NCBI RefSeq assembly: GCF_041153465.1 | Contig: NZ_CP154858.1 | Location: 930,001 to 994,000, forward strand | Origin: Thermohahella caldifontis | Lineage (GTDB): Bacteria > Pseudomonadota > Gammaproteobacteria > Pseudomonadales > Oleiphilaceae | Length of the DNA stretch: 64,000 nucleotides | Direction of reading: 5' to 3' | In this document: piece after piece, positions 25,779 through 33,764 of the stretch | Layout: every line of letters begins with the position of its first letter | Numbering within the stretch: position 1 is the first letter of the stretch | Translations under genes and position numbers: made by a program | Notes under the pieces: generated by a model | What the model was told of the DNA's origin: nothing | What the model saw: the letters and a program-made list of their open reading frames with translations, nothing else | The model's database searches: none

Positions 25779-26011
25779 GAGAGTCCCGTTATCAGCTGCG
25801 TTTCAGTCAGTAAGAAGGAGGGAGAATTGCTTCTCAGGATGGGACGCCAGAATACCAGAAAGCCGGAACCCGCTCAATGTGGAAATCACCTAACCCCTCA
25901 TTGAACAAGACAGACGACACGACCGCCGCGTGCCATTGTCAGACCATGACAAAGCAGCATACCGAAGCCAACGAGTCCGGATCAGTCAGAGGCGGGTCAG
26001 GAGGAAGATAC

Positions 26012-26085
26012 TGGAGCGGGTGATGGGAATCGAACCCACGTTCTCAGCTTGGGAAGCTGATGTTCTACCATTGAACTACACCCGC
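26012..26085 (-). tRNA. glyU: tRNA-Gly (CCC)
   Basis: A 74-base cloverleaf with encoded CCA. The acceptor arms GCGGGTG/CACCCGC pair, the D loop contains TTCAATGGTAGAAC, the anticodon loop is TTCCCAA (anticodon CCC), and the T arm has GTGGGTTCGATTCCCAT. Closely resembles enteric glyU. It is cotranscribed behind the tRNA-Glu gene, 29 bases downstream. Confidence 0.95.
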
Positions 26086-26114
26086 AAACACGGCTGTACT
26101 GCACCCGGCTGAAA

Positions 26115-26190
26115 TGGCGTCCCCTAGGGGAGTCGAACCCCTGTTACCGCCGTGAAAGGGCGGTGTCCTGGGCCTCTAGACGAAGGGGAC
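26115..26190 (-). tRNA. gltT: tRNA-Glu (TTC)
   Basis: A 76-base cloverleaf with encoded CCA. The acceptor GTCCCCT/AGGGGAC pairs, the anticodon loop is CTTTCAC (anticodon TTC), and the T arm has AGGGGTTCGACTCCCCT. It has its own promoter upstream and precedes tRNA-Gly. Confidence 0.95.
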
Positions 26191-26210
26191 GCAAGAGCAG
26201 GATGCGGCGA

Positions 26211-26239
26211 ATCTTAACGGCGCACTCCCCCGCCGTCAA
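26211..26239 (-). promoter_or_regulatory. Sigma-70 promoter of the tRNA-Glu/Gly operon
   Basis: On the minus strand: -35 TTGACG (26239-26234), 17-base spacer, -10 TAAGAT (26216-26211). The predicted start is a few bases before tRNA-Glu. The spacer and the sequence after the -10 are GC-rich, as expected of a stringently controlled discriminator. Confidence 0.75.
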
Positions 26240-26309
26240 GTGCATTTTCCGTTCCATTCGTCTTGCACTATACTCAGACGCACATCACAAAAAAAGGTAA
26301 CCCGCCGAC

Positions 26310-27082
26310 ATGACGGCCAGCCAGATCACCCTTGCCATTGGTGCCCTTGTTATTGTCGCCACCGTGGTCATCATTTTCATCCGCAGCCGCGAAAAGGCCC
26401 GCATTGAACAGGCGCGCCTGCTCCACACCCTGCAGCAGAAACTCAAGCGGCTGATGATGCTGGTCTCGGAGCTGCCTCCCCAATACACCACACCCGATAT
26501 CAAGGCGCTGATCCTGCGGGAAGCACAGTCCACCCTCGATCAGATTCGCACCCTGGATCCGAGGCCGGTGCATGAAGACACCGCGGCAGCCCTGGCCAAA
26601 TACGCGGACAACCTGGATGCCGGTGGCAAGATCCCCCCATCCGCAACGCGGAGCAGGCCAAAACGATCCGCAAGTTGCTGGAAGTGCTCTACCGCTTCAT
26701 TGACAGACAGCGCCAGCGCAAAAGAATTGATCCGGCCACGGCGCGCAAGCATCTGGAACAAACTGCCTTTCTCATGGCGAAGACGCTGGCGGATGTGCAC
26801 ACCTACAAGGCCAAGGCCGCCGCTGATGCAGGCAAGCCCAGGATCGCCATCCATCACTACCATGACGCCATCGCGGCCATGATGAAGATCAAATCCAATC
26901 CGCTGGCAAAAAAACACATTCTCATCTATAAAAAACGTATGGATGAATTGGAGAAACAGGCGGCAGAGCTGGTCAGACAACAACTGCCCGAGAAGGAACC
27001 CAAAGCAGCCAAACTGGATGAAGAATGGAACAAGGTGCTGTCCGAAGATGAGTCATGGAAGAAGAAACAAACCTATGACTGA
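26310..27082 (+). pseudogene. Unknown membrane-anchored coiled-coil protein, interrupted by a frameshift
   Basis: No family recognised. Frame 1 from the ATG at 26310 gives one N-terminal membrane helix (ITLAIGALVIVATVVIIFI), then a basic helix (SREKARIEQARLLHTLQQK) and a helical region. It continues sensibly to about DNLDAGGKIP. The second frame continues with IRNAEQAKTIRKLLEVLYRF, a helical hairpin-like region (KPRIAIHHYHDAIAAMMKI) and a Lys/Glu-rich tail, ending at 27082. They join at a run of six C (26633-26638), where one extra C restores a 257-residue protein. Frame 1 alone turns into Arg/Ser/Trp-rich nonsense after the run. The central part resembles a TPR-like helical bundle. It lies 66 bases upstream of a hybrid histidine kinase on the same strand. 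Sequencing error is the simplest reading. Confidence 0.7.
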
Positions 27083-27148
27083 CCGCCATGCGGGCCCAGC
27101 CCTGTCCGGCCCGGGCAGTCCATTGGTTCTCTGTCCAAGGCGGATTCC

Positions 27149-29536
27149 GTGAATCTGAAGCTCACAAACAGGCTGTCCTTTCGTCTGGCCCTCAACGCGG
27201 TCCTGATTGCCCTGTTCCTTGGCATTCTGCTCAGTCTGCTTCAGGTGCTGGTGGACTATATCTCGGAGAAGAGCGCACTGGACAAGGACATCCGGGCCAT
27301 CATCAGCATCAGCCATGCACCCGCCTCCCAGATTGCCTACAATATTGATGCGCGCCTGGCCGAAGAACTGCTGGAAGGACTGCTCAAGCACCCAGCCATC
27401 ATACACGCGGAGATCGTGGATACGGACAAGCGCGTCCTGGCCAGCCGGCAGCGTGGCCGGGTCGAATCGTCCTATCGCTGGCTCAGCGACATGCTGTTCG
27501 GTCGCGACCGGACATTCAGTGAAGCGCTCTATGTTCAGCAACTGGATGATGTCAAGCTCGGCGACCTGACCGTGGTCGTGGACACCTATCCGGCCGGCGC
27601 CGATTTCCTCCAGCGCGCAGCCTTCACCATTCTTTCCGGTTTTGTCCGGAGCCTCATTCTCTCCGTCGTCCTCCTCATCCTGTTCTACACCATGCTCACC
27701 CAGCCCCTGCTCAAGGTGATCGAGGCGGTTGCGGAAGTGGACCCTCATGAACCGGAGAAAGTTCGCCTGCCGGTACCCGCAGGCCACGAACAGGACGAGA
27801 TCGGCGTCCTCGTCCGGGCCACCAACGCACAACTCCAGGCCATCGAACAGAACCTCAGCAAGCTGCGTCAGGCGGAAGCACGCCTCAAGAGCTACTCCGA
27901 GCAACTGGAACAGATCGTGGATGTCCGGACCCGGGAGCTTTCGGAGAAAAATCGCCAGCTCATCAAGATCAACCACGACCTGCGTGTTGCCAAGGAAGAT
28001 GCCGTGCGACGCGCCAAGGCCCGGGCCGATTTCCTGGCCAGCATGAGCCACGAAATCCGCACCCCGTTCAATGGCGTGCTGGGCATGATCAGTCTGACAC
28101 TGGAAGAACCGCTGACCGACAAGCAGCGCGAGCAGCTGAATGTGGCCTATCAGTCCGGCGTGGCATTGCTGGAGCTGCTCAACGACATTCTCGACATCTC
28201 CAAGGTCGAAGCCGGGAAGCTCACCCTGGAGCACATTCCCTTCAATCTGAGACGGGTGCTGGAGGATACGGCACGCCTGCTTGCCAACAACGCCCAGGCC
28301 AAGGGGGTGGCACTGCATACCGACATCGCGCCGGAATTTCCCGAAACCTTTGTGGGTGACCCGACGCGGATCCGGCAAGTGGTCTCGAACCTGCTCAGCA
28401 ACGCCATCAAGTTTACCGAGCAAGGCAGTGTCACCTTGCGTGTACGCCTGAATCATGACAGCAACACGGTCATCGAGGTCATTGATACCGGCATCGGGAT
28501 TTCCAGAGACGCCTTGGACAGCATTTTTTCCCCGTTCTCCCAGGCCGATGCGGGAACAACGCGCAAATATGGCGGTACCGGACTGGGGCTGACGCTGTGC
28601 AGACACCTGGTATCACACATGAACGGACAGATCTGCGTCGATTCCGAGCCCGGTCGCGGCAGCACATTCTCCGTGACCCTGCCACTGGAAATACAGGACC
28701 GCTCCTCCCCTGATCAACGCGAGCTGCCGCTTGCCGGCCAACGCTACCTGGCCATTTTCGCCGCGCACAATCCACTGTGCACCACACTGGTCCATTACCT
28801 GAATTTCTGGGGTGCGCAGGTCGACTCTCAGACCTATCATACCGTACAGGACCTGGACTACCAGCACCTGGACATACCGGAGGGCTGCCAGGTCATCGTG
28901 GATTCGCGCGCCATCCTGCCGCTTCTGGAATCCCGGATCGACATCAGTCAGCGTCCGCTGATTCTGACAACCCACATCCCCCTGACCGCGGACAAGTCGA
29001 CACTGGAGGCCATGGGCATCCGTGCCGTCATCAGCGCTCCCTTTTCACGTGACCGGGTACTGGATCAGCTGCTCGGCAAGTCCAGTCCGGAACAGAAACA
29101 TGCCGGAGACAACACGCCCGCCGGCACCTCGAGACATGCACGGGTGCTGCTGGTGGAGGACAATCGTGTCAATCAGATGGTGGCCAAAACCATCATCCGC
29201 AAGCTGGGCTATGAAGTCGTGACGGCCAACAACGGAAAGGAAGCCGTGGAGATGGTTGCTGCCGATCAGTTTGACCTGATCCTCATGGACTGCCACATGC
29301 CCATCATGGATGGTTACGAGGCATCACGACGCATCAGGCAGAACCCGGAGTGTGATGATATCCCGATCATCGCTGTCACGGCCAACGTCATGCGCGGCGA
29401 CAAGGAAAAATGTTTTGGTGCAGGCATGAATGACTATATCACCAAGCCCTATGAGAAGGACGTGCTCCTCAAGAAGCTGGATGAATGGCTGAACCGGCAA
29501 AAGCACCATCCGGCGGACTCATCAGCCGCCAGCTGA
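27149..29536 (+). CDS. Hybrid sensor histidine kinase (GacS/BarA-like layout without HPt)
   Basis: A 795-residue inner-membrane sensor. The start is a GTG with AAGGCGG just upstream. Order: membrane helix 1 (about 12-36), a periplasmic sensor region of about 125 residues, membrane helix 2 (about 163-183), a HAMP-like segment ending DEIGVLVRATN, coiled coil, HisKA with phospho-acceptor His301 in MSHEIRTPFNGV, and HATPase with DTGIGIS and GGTGLGLTLC. A degenerate receiver-like domain (about 515-655) without a clear phospho-Asp follows, then a true C-terminal receiver with Asp714 in LILMDCHMPIMDGYEA. No HPt domain and no response regulator lie nearby, so phosphotransfer must use a separate HPt protein. 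The ligand is unknown. The 26310 gene lies just upstream. Confidence 0.9.
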   Translation: MNLKLTNRLSFRLALNAVLIALFLGILLSLLQVLVDYISEKSALDKDIRAIISISHAPASQIAYNIDARLAEELLEGLLKHPAIIHAEIVDTDKRVLASRQRGRVESSYRWLSDMLFGRDRTFSEALYVQQLDDVKLGDLTVVVDTYPAGADFLQRAAFTILSGFVRSLILSVVLLILFYTMLTQPLLKVIEAVAEVDPHEPEKVRLPVPAGHEQDEIGVLVRATNAQLQAIEQNLSKLRQAEARLKSYSEQLEQIVDVRTRELSEKNRQLIKINHDLRVAKEDAVRRAKARADFLASMSHEIRTPFNGVLGMISLTLEEPLTDKQREQLNVAYQSGVALLELLNDILDISKVEAGKLTLEHIPFNLRRVLEDTARLLANNAQAKGVALHTDIAPEFPETFVGDPTRIRQVVSNLLSNAIKFTEQGSVTLRVRLNHDSNTVIEVIDTGIGISRDALDSIFSPFSQADAGTTRKYGGTGLGLTLCRHLVSHMNGQICVDSEPGRGSTFSVTLPLEIQDRSSPDQRELPLAGQRYLAIFAAHNPLCTTLVHYLNFWGAQVDSQTYHTVQDLDYQHLDIPEGCQVIVDSRAILPLLESRIDISQRPLILTTHIPLTADKSTLEAMGIRAVISAPFSRDRVLDQLLGKSSPEQKHAGDNTPAGTSRHARVLLVEDNRVNQMVAKTIIRKLGYEVVTANNGKEAVEMVAADQFDLILMDCHMPIMDGYEASRRIRQNPECDDIPIIAVTANVMRGDKEKCFGAGMNDYITKPYEKDVLLKKLDEWLNRQKHHPADSSAAS

Positions 29537-29977
29537 TCCGCTCTCACGCTCCAGCACCGCCAGCAGCTGGCGCAGCTCGTCCCGCCACTTCGAAACCATC
29601 TCCGGATCCGCGCCTGTTGCACAGAGCAATTGCCGGGGTACCGCCTCGGCCCGGATATGCAAATCTTTCCCCGCTGTCGTCAACGAGATCAGCACACGAC
29701 GCTCGTCGTCCGCCTCCCGCTGCCGCACGATCAGGCCCATTTCGGCCAGACGCTTGAGCAGGGGCGTGACCGTTCCCGTATCCAGCTTCAGACGCCGGCA
29801 GATATGGGAGACGGGCACCCCCTCCCCGACCGCATCTTCCCAGAGCACCAGCATGACCAAGTACTGCGGATAGGTCAGCCCCAGATCACGCAAGAGCGGT
29901 CGATACAAGGCAGTCATGCGGCGCGAGGCCGCATACAGCAGGAAGCAGAGCTGCTGGTCGAGATGAAGCAGGCTCAC
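29522..29977 (-). CDS. ospR: MarR-family peroxide-sensing regulator, OhrR/OspR type
   Basis: A 151-residue winged-helix regulator. The N-terminal LHLDQQLCFLLYAASRRM carries Cys11 at the position of the peroxide-reactive Cys of OhrR, and Cys119 near the C-terminus matches the resolving Cys of two-Cys OhrR proteins. The wing region has LDTGTVTPLLKRLAEMGLI and DERRVLISLT. It lies 1 base after gpx on the same strand. In P. aeruginosa the orthologous-looking gene ospR neighbours gpx and represses it, so autoregulation through the palindrome upstream of gpx is likely. The gene name is assigned from this synteny. Confidence 0.85.
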   Translation of the reverse strand: MSLLHLDQQLCFLLYAASRRMTALYRPLLRDLGLTYPQYLVMLVLWEDAVGEGVPVSHICRRLKLDTGTVTPLLKRLAEMGLIVRQREADDERRVLISLTTAGKDLHIRAEAVPRQLLCATGADPEMVSKWRDELRQLLAVLERESGSAGG

Positions 29978-29978
29978 T

Positions 29979-30461
29979 TCAGAGCCCCAGCAGCTTCCGG
30001 ATGTCCTTTTCCAGTTCTTCCGGCTTCGTCGTCGGCGGATAGCGCTTGATCACCTTGCCGTTGCGATCCACCAGAAACTTGGTGAAGTTCCACTTGATCG
30101 CCTCGGATCCCAGCAGCCCCGGCGCTTCCTTCTTCAGGTATTTGAACAGCGGATGCGCATCCGGTCCATTGACGTCCACCTTCTTGTGCATGGGGAAGGT
30201 GACGCCGTAGTTCAGACTGCAGAATTCGGCAATCTCTTTCTCGTCACCAGGATCCTGATTCATGAACTGATTGCAGGGAAAGCCGAGCACCACCAGCCCC
30301 TGATCCTTGTACTGCTCATACAAGGCCTCCAGCCCCTTGAACTGCGGGGTGAAGCCGCACTTGCTGGCCGTATTGACGATCAGCATGACCTTGCCCTCGT
30401 ATTCCTTCAGAGGATAGGTACGGCCGTTGATGTCTGTTACTTCGATATCGTATATGGACAT
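29979..30461 (-). CDS. gpx: Glutathione peroxidase family protein
   Basis: A thiol-dependent peroxidase of 160 residues. The ATG at 30461 has AGGAGA upstream and gives the usual start SIYDIEVTDINGRTYPL. The peroxidatic Cys is in NTASKCGFTPQFKGLE. LGFPCNQFMNQDPG contains the Gln of the catalytic tetrad, and KWNFTKFLVDRNGKV the Trp and Asn. The enzyme contains Cys instead of selenocysteine. Bacterial members often prefer thioredoxin as reductant. It precedes the peroxide-sensing regulator in an operon. Confidence 0.94.
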   Translation of the reverse strand: MSIYDIEVTDINGRTYPLKEYEGKVMLIVNTASKCGFTPQFKGLEALYEQYKDQGLVVLGFPCNQFMNQDPGDEKEIAEFCSLNYGVTFPMHKKVDVNGPDAHPLFKYLKKEAPGLLGSEAIKWNFTKFLVDRNGKVIKRYPPTTKPEELEKDIRKLLGL

Positions 30462-30484
30462 GAGCTTCTCCTGTTGCGTCACAT

Positions 30485-30502
30485 TATATTGTGCACAATA
30501 TA
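30485..30502. promoter_or_regulatory. Perfect 18-bp palindrome over the gpx promoter, candidate OspR/OhrR operator
   Basis: TATATTGTGCACAATATA is its own reverse complement and lies 24 bases before the gpx start. On the minus strand a -35-like TTGTCA precedes it by a 17-base spacer, so the left half supplies the -10 (TATTGT). A dimeric MarR protein bound here would block transcription. The assignment to the neighbouring regulator is inference from position and symmetry. Confidence 0.7.
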
Positions 30503-30619
30503 TTATCTGGTTCGTTTTGACAAGCATGGCACGTCATATTTTTACGCACAGATGGAGGGCCGGGCTTTCTTGCAGAGAATCAGCCTGTCGTCATGGCAGG
30601 GGGCGTAGACACCGACAAC

Positions 30620-31024
30620 TCAGGCATCTGCCTCAGCAGGCCTGAACTTCAGGGAAACCGAATTGATACAGTAGCGCAACCCGGTCGGCGGCGGCCCGTC
30701 TTCAAAGACATGCCCCAGGTGGGCATCACAGGATGCGCAGCGCACTTCCGTTCTCACCATGCCATGAGAGCGGTCCTCGATGGCCGTCAGCTGCGCCCCG
30801 TCGGCGGGCTGCCAGAAGCTGGGCCACCCCGAACCGGAGTCGTACTTGTGCCGGGAATCAAAGAGCAGCGCGTCACAGCAGACACAATGATAGGACCCCT
30901 CTTCCCAGAAATTGTAGTAGCGCCCGCTGAAAGGCGGCTCCGTACCGCAGTTCCGACAGACAGCATACACCTCTTCGGGAAGCTCTTTTTGCCATTCTTT
31001 GTCGTCTTTTATAATTTTACTCAC
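30620..31024 (-). CDS. msrB: Peptide-methionine (R)-S-oxide reductase MsrB
   Basis: Reduces methionine-R-sulfoxide in proteins. The 134-residue product has zinc-binding CxxC pairs (CRNCG near 23 and CASCD near 97), the substrate segment SGSGWPSFWQP and the catalytic Cys in RYCINSVSLKF. Start MSKIIKDDKEWQKELPEE is family-like. It lies upstream of gpx on the same strand, separated by about 160 bp with the gpx promoter, and is divergent from alaA. Confidence 0.95.
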   Translation of the reverse strand: MSKIIKDDKEWQKELPEEVYAVCRNCGTEPPFSGRYYNFWEEGSYHCVCCDALLFDSRHKYDSGSGWPSFWQPADGAQLTAIEDRSHGMVRTEVRCASCDAHLGHVFEDGPPPTGLRYCINSVSLKFRPAEADA

Positions 31025-31085
31025 GGTCTGCTCTCACTGTATGATGCCGGAAAAGATAACCATCGCCCGGAAGGCTAAAAACTAT

Positions 31086-32300
31086 ATGCTCGAAGTCAGA
31101 AAATCAACCAAACTCAACAATGTCTGCTACGAGATTCGCGGCGAAGTCCTCAAGGCCGCGAAGCAGATGGAAGAAGAAGGCCACCGCATTCTCAAGCTGA
31201 ATATCGGCAATCCCGCACCTTTCGGGCTGGAAGTACCGGACGAGATTCAGCAGGACGTGATCTACAACATGAATCTGGCCCAGGGCTACTGTGATGCCAA
31301 GGGCCTGTTTTCCGCACGCAAGGCGGTCATGCAATATGCCCAGCAGTGCAACATCCGCAACGTCGATATTGAGGACATCATTCTGGGCAACGGCGTGAGC
31401 GAGCTGATTGTCATGACCATGCATGCCCTGCTCAATGACGGCGACGAAGTCCTGATCCCCTCCCCGGACTATCCGCTCTGGACCGCAGCGACACGACTTG
31501 CCGGCGGCAATCCGGTGCACTACGTCTGTGACGAGCAGTCGGACTGGTATCCGGATCTGGCGGACATTGAAAGCAAGATCACCGAACGCACGCGCGCACT
31601 GGTCATCATCAACCCCAACAACCCGACCGGAGCGGTGTACAGCCGCGAGATTCTGGAAGGTCTGCTGGACATCGCCCGGCGGCACCGGCTCGTTGTCATG
31701 TCCGACGAGATCTACGACAAGATCCTCTATGACGGTGCACGACACATCCCCACCGCATCACTGGCGGATGACCTGCTCATCCTCACCTATAACGGTCTGT
31801 CAAAGAACTATCGGGCAGCCGGCTACCGGTCCGGCTGGGTGATCATCAGCGGTGCCAAGCTGCGCGCAACGGACTTCATCGAAGGTCTGGAGATGCTGGC
31901 AGCCATGCGCCTGTGCTCGAATGTTCCCGCTCAGCTGGCCATTCAGACCAGTCTCGGCGGATACCAGAGCATCAATGATCTGGTGGCACCGGGCGGGCGC
32001 CTCTATGAACAGCGCCGTGTCGCCTACGATGCGCTCACGGCCATCCCTGGCGTGACCTGCGTCAAGCCCATGGGTGCCCTGTACATGTTCCCGCGCCTTG
32101 ATCCGAAACGTTACCCCATTCACGATGATGAGCGGATGGTTCTGGATCTGCTGCGGCAGGAAAAGATGCTGATTGTTCAGGGATCCGCATTCAATCTGCA
32201 GGATACCCAGCATTTCAGGATTGTGTTTCTGCCCCGAGAGGATATTCTGGAAGACGCGATCGAAAGACTGGCCCGTTTTCTGGCCCTTTACGAGCAGTAA
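31086..32300 (+). CDS. alaA: Alanine aminotransferase AlaA (YfbQ type)
   Basis: A PLP-dependent glutamate-pyruvate aminotransferase. The ATG at 31086 gives a 404-residue protein that aligns from its first residues with E. coli AlaA (LEVRKSTKLNNVCYEIRG). Key segments: LNIGNPAPFGLEVPDEI, GNGVSELIVMTMHALL, INPNNPTGAVYS, DEIYDKILYDG, the PLP Lys in NGLSKNYRAAGYRSGW and GALYMFPRLD. The following small gene starts 2 bases after the stop. It is divergent from msrB. Confidence 0.94.
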   Translation: MLEVRKSTKLNNVCYEIRGEVLKAAKQMEEEGHRILKLNIGNPAPFGLEVPDEIQQDVIYNMNLAQGYCDAKGLFSARKAVMQYAQQCNIRNVDIEDIILGNGVSELIVMTMHALLNDGDEVLIPSPDYPLWTAATRLAGGNPVHYVCDEQSDWYPDLADIESKITERTRALVIINPNNPTGAVYSREILEGLLDIARRHRLVVMSDEIYDKILYDGARHIPTASLADDLLILTYNGLSKNYRAAGYRSGWVIISGAKLRATDFIEGLEMLAAMRLCSNVPAQLAIQTSLGGYQSINDLVAPGGRLYEQRRVAYDALTAIPGVTCVKPMGALYMFPRLDPKRYPIHDDERMVLDLLRQEKMLIVQGSAFNLQDTQHFRIVFLPREDILEDAIERLARFLALYEQ

Positions 32301-32302
32301 TC

Positions 32303-32689
32303 ATGCACGACCTGCATATCGACGATTTTTTCAAGGACGCCGCGCGGATTCTGCTGCAGCTTTACATGGCCTTTCCGCGCCCCATCCTGTTGATCGCCGA
32401 AGACATCAGTGGCCCCGATACGCCTGACGAGTATGGCCTGCACAGCCCGCGCCATCAGGCCTGTCTGGCCACCATGCTGTGGCTGGCGGAAGAAGGCTGG
32501 CTCCGGTATGAAAGCCAGCTGCGTCAGGAAGGTCTGGATCAGGCGGTCCTGACCGCGCGCAGCGTGGCCAGACTGAGCGCATCCGCCTCGCCGGGAGTCA
32601 GCCGCGCCCACGAACTGGCAGATCTGATCCGCCACGGTACCTCGGACGCACTGCGTACGTGGATGCAGGCACTGCTCTTTCCTCACTGA
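32303..32689 (+). CDS. Conserved protein of unknown function, coupled to alaA
   Basis: A 128-residue protein starting 2 bases after alaA. No characterised domain recognised. It has a helical N-terminus (DDFFKDAARILLQLYMAFPR), an acidic EDISGPDTPDEYGLHSPRHQ loop, and a TMLWLAEEGWLRYESQ segment that looks like the recognition helix and wing of a winged helix. A similar small gene lies between alaA and htpX in P. aeruginosa (from memory), so the gene is real and conserved. Function cannot be assigned. Confidence 0.8.
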   Translation: MHDLHIDDFFKDAARILLQLYMAFPRPILLIAEDISGPDTPDEYGLHSPRHQACLATMLWLAEEGWLRYESQLRQEGLDQAVLTARSVARLSASASPGVSRAHELADLIRHGTSDALRTWMQALLFPH

Positions 32690-32707
32690 AATTTCATCTT
32701 CGGAATG

Positions 32708-32733
32708 CTTGAAAGCCATGGCTTGCTCCCCAT
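32708..32733 (+). promoter_or_regulatory. Sigma-32 (RpoH) heat-shock promoter of htpX
   Basis: CTTGAAA (32708-32714), a 13-base gap and CCCCAT (32728-32733) match the sigma-32 consensus CTTGAA-N13-15-CCCCAT closely. It lies about 85 bases before the htpX start. HtpX is a known heat-shock and envelope-stress protease, which supports the call. Confidence 0.8.
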
Positions 32734-32817
32734 ACTAGTGAGCAGGCAGGTCCGGCAGCGCCCGCGGCACCGTCCGGACATCGCAACCCGTCAATCACTC
32801 AAGACAAGCGAGGATCC

Positions 32818-33723
32818 ATGAAGCGAATCGTGCTGTTTCTGGCAACCAACCTGGCCGTCTTGCTGGTCGCCAGCGTGACGCTGAAGGCGCTGGGTGTTGA
32901 GCGCTATCTGGCGCAACAGGGTATCCCTTATGAGGGGCTCCTGATGCTGGCGGCGGTATTCGGCATGACCGGTTCGATCATCAGCCTGCTGATGTCCAAG
33001 ACCATGGCCCGCATCAGCACCGGCACCCAGATCATTGAGACGCCGCGCACCCCCATGGAGCAGTGGCTGGTGGGCACAGTCGCCCAACTGGCTCGCGAAG
33101 CCGGCATCGGCATGCCTGAAGTGGGCATTTTCCCGGCCCGCCAAGCCAATGCCTTTGCCACCGGCTGGAACAAGGACAACGCCCTCGTTGCCGTCTCCAG
33201 TGGTCTGCTGGAACGCTACAGTCAGGATGAGATCAGGGCCATTCTCGGCCATGAAATCGGTCACGTGGCCAATGGCGACATGGTGACCCTGGCGCTGCTT
33301 CAGGGCGTTCTGAACACCTTTGTGATTTTCTTTGCCCGCATCATCGGCACGGTGGTGGACCAGGCACTCTTCCGGCGTAACGATTCGGAAAGCCCGGGCT
33401 GGGGATATGGTCCCGGTTATTACATTGTCAGCATCATTGCCGAACTGGTGCTGGGCATCCTGGCCAGCCTCATTGTCATGTGGTTTTCGCGGCAGCGCGA
33501 ATTCAGGGCGGATGCGGCGGGCGCCCAACTGGCCGGGGCCGGTGCCATGATTGCCGCACTGCGTCACCTGCAGGCCGAGACCAGCCTGCCGGATGAAATG
33601 CCCGAGACCCTCACCGCCTTTGCCATCAATGAGGGCTTCAAGCAGGGCATGGCAAGACTGTTCTCGACTCACCCGCCCCTTGAGGAACGCATTCAGGCCC
33701 TGCAGGCCCGTCTCTATGGCTGA
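32818..33723 (+). CDS. htpX: Membrane zinc metalloprotease HtpX
   Basis: An inner-membrane M48 peptidase that degrades misfolded membrane proteins. The 301-residue product has two N-terminal membrane helices (about 4-24 and 38-58), the zinc site LGHEIGHVANGD near residue 145, two further membrane helices (about 155-175 and 203-223) and the third zinc ligand Glu in SRQREFRADAAGA. C-terminal STHPPLEERIQAL is a family marker. Expression is likely from its own sigma-32-type promoter. Confidence 0.95.
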   Translation: MKRIVLFLATNLAVLLVASVTLKALGVERYLAQQGIPYEGLLMLAAVFGMTGSIISLLMSKTMARISTGTQIIETPRTPMEQWLVGTVAQLAREAGIGMPEVGIFPARQANAFATGWNKDNALVAVSSGLLERYSQDEIRAILGHEIGHVANGDMVTLALLQGVLNTFVIFFARIIGTVVDQALFRRNDSESPGWGYGPGYYIVSIIAELVLGILASLIVMWFSRQREFRADAAGAQLAGAGAMIAALRHLQAETSLPDEMPETLTAFAINEGFKQGMARLFSTHPPLEERIQALQARLYG

Positions 33724-33729
33724 AATCGG

Positions 33730-33757
33730 CGGCACGGGCCTTCAGATGCCCGTGCCG
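33730..33757. terminator. Bidirectional hairpin between htpX and prpC
   Basis: A perfect 10-bp stem CGGCACGGGC / GCCCGTGCCG with an 8-base loop, located 6 bases past the htpX stop and 7 bases past the convergent prpC stop. T-runs are short on both sides. Position favours a shared terminator. Confidence 0.6.
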
Positions 33758-33764
33758 TTATCCG

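Noticed and set aside
27053..28606. Long minus-strand frame (over 500 codons) opposite the hybrid kinase
   Set aside because: Complementary shadow of a kinase with all motifs intact, and its own sequence has no recognisable domain.
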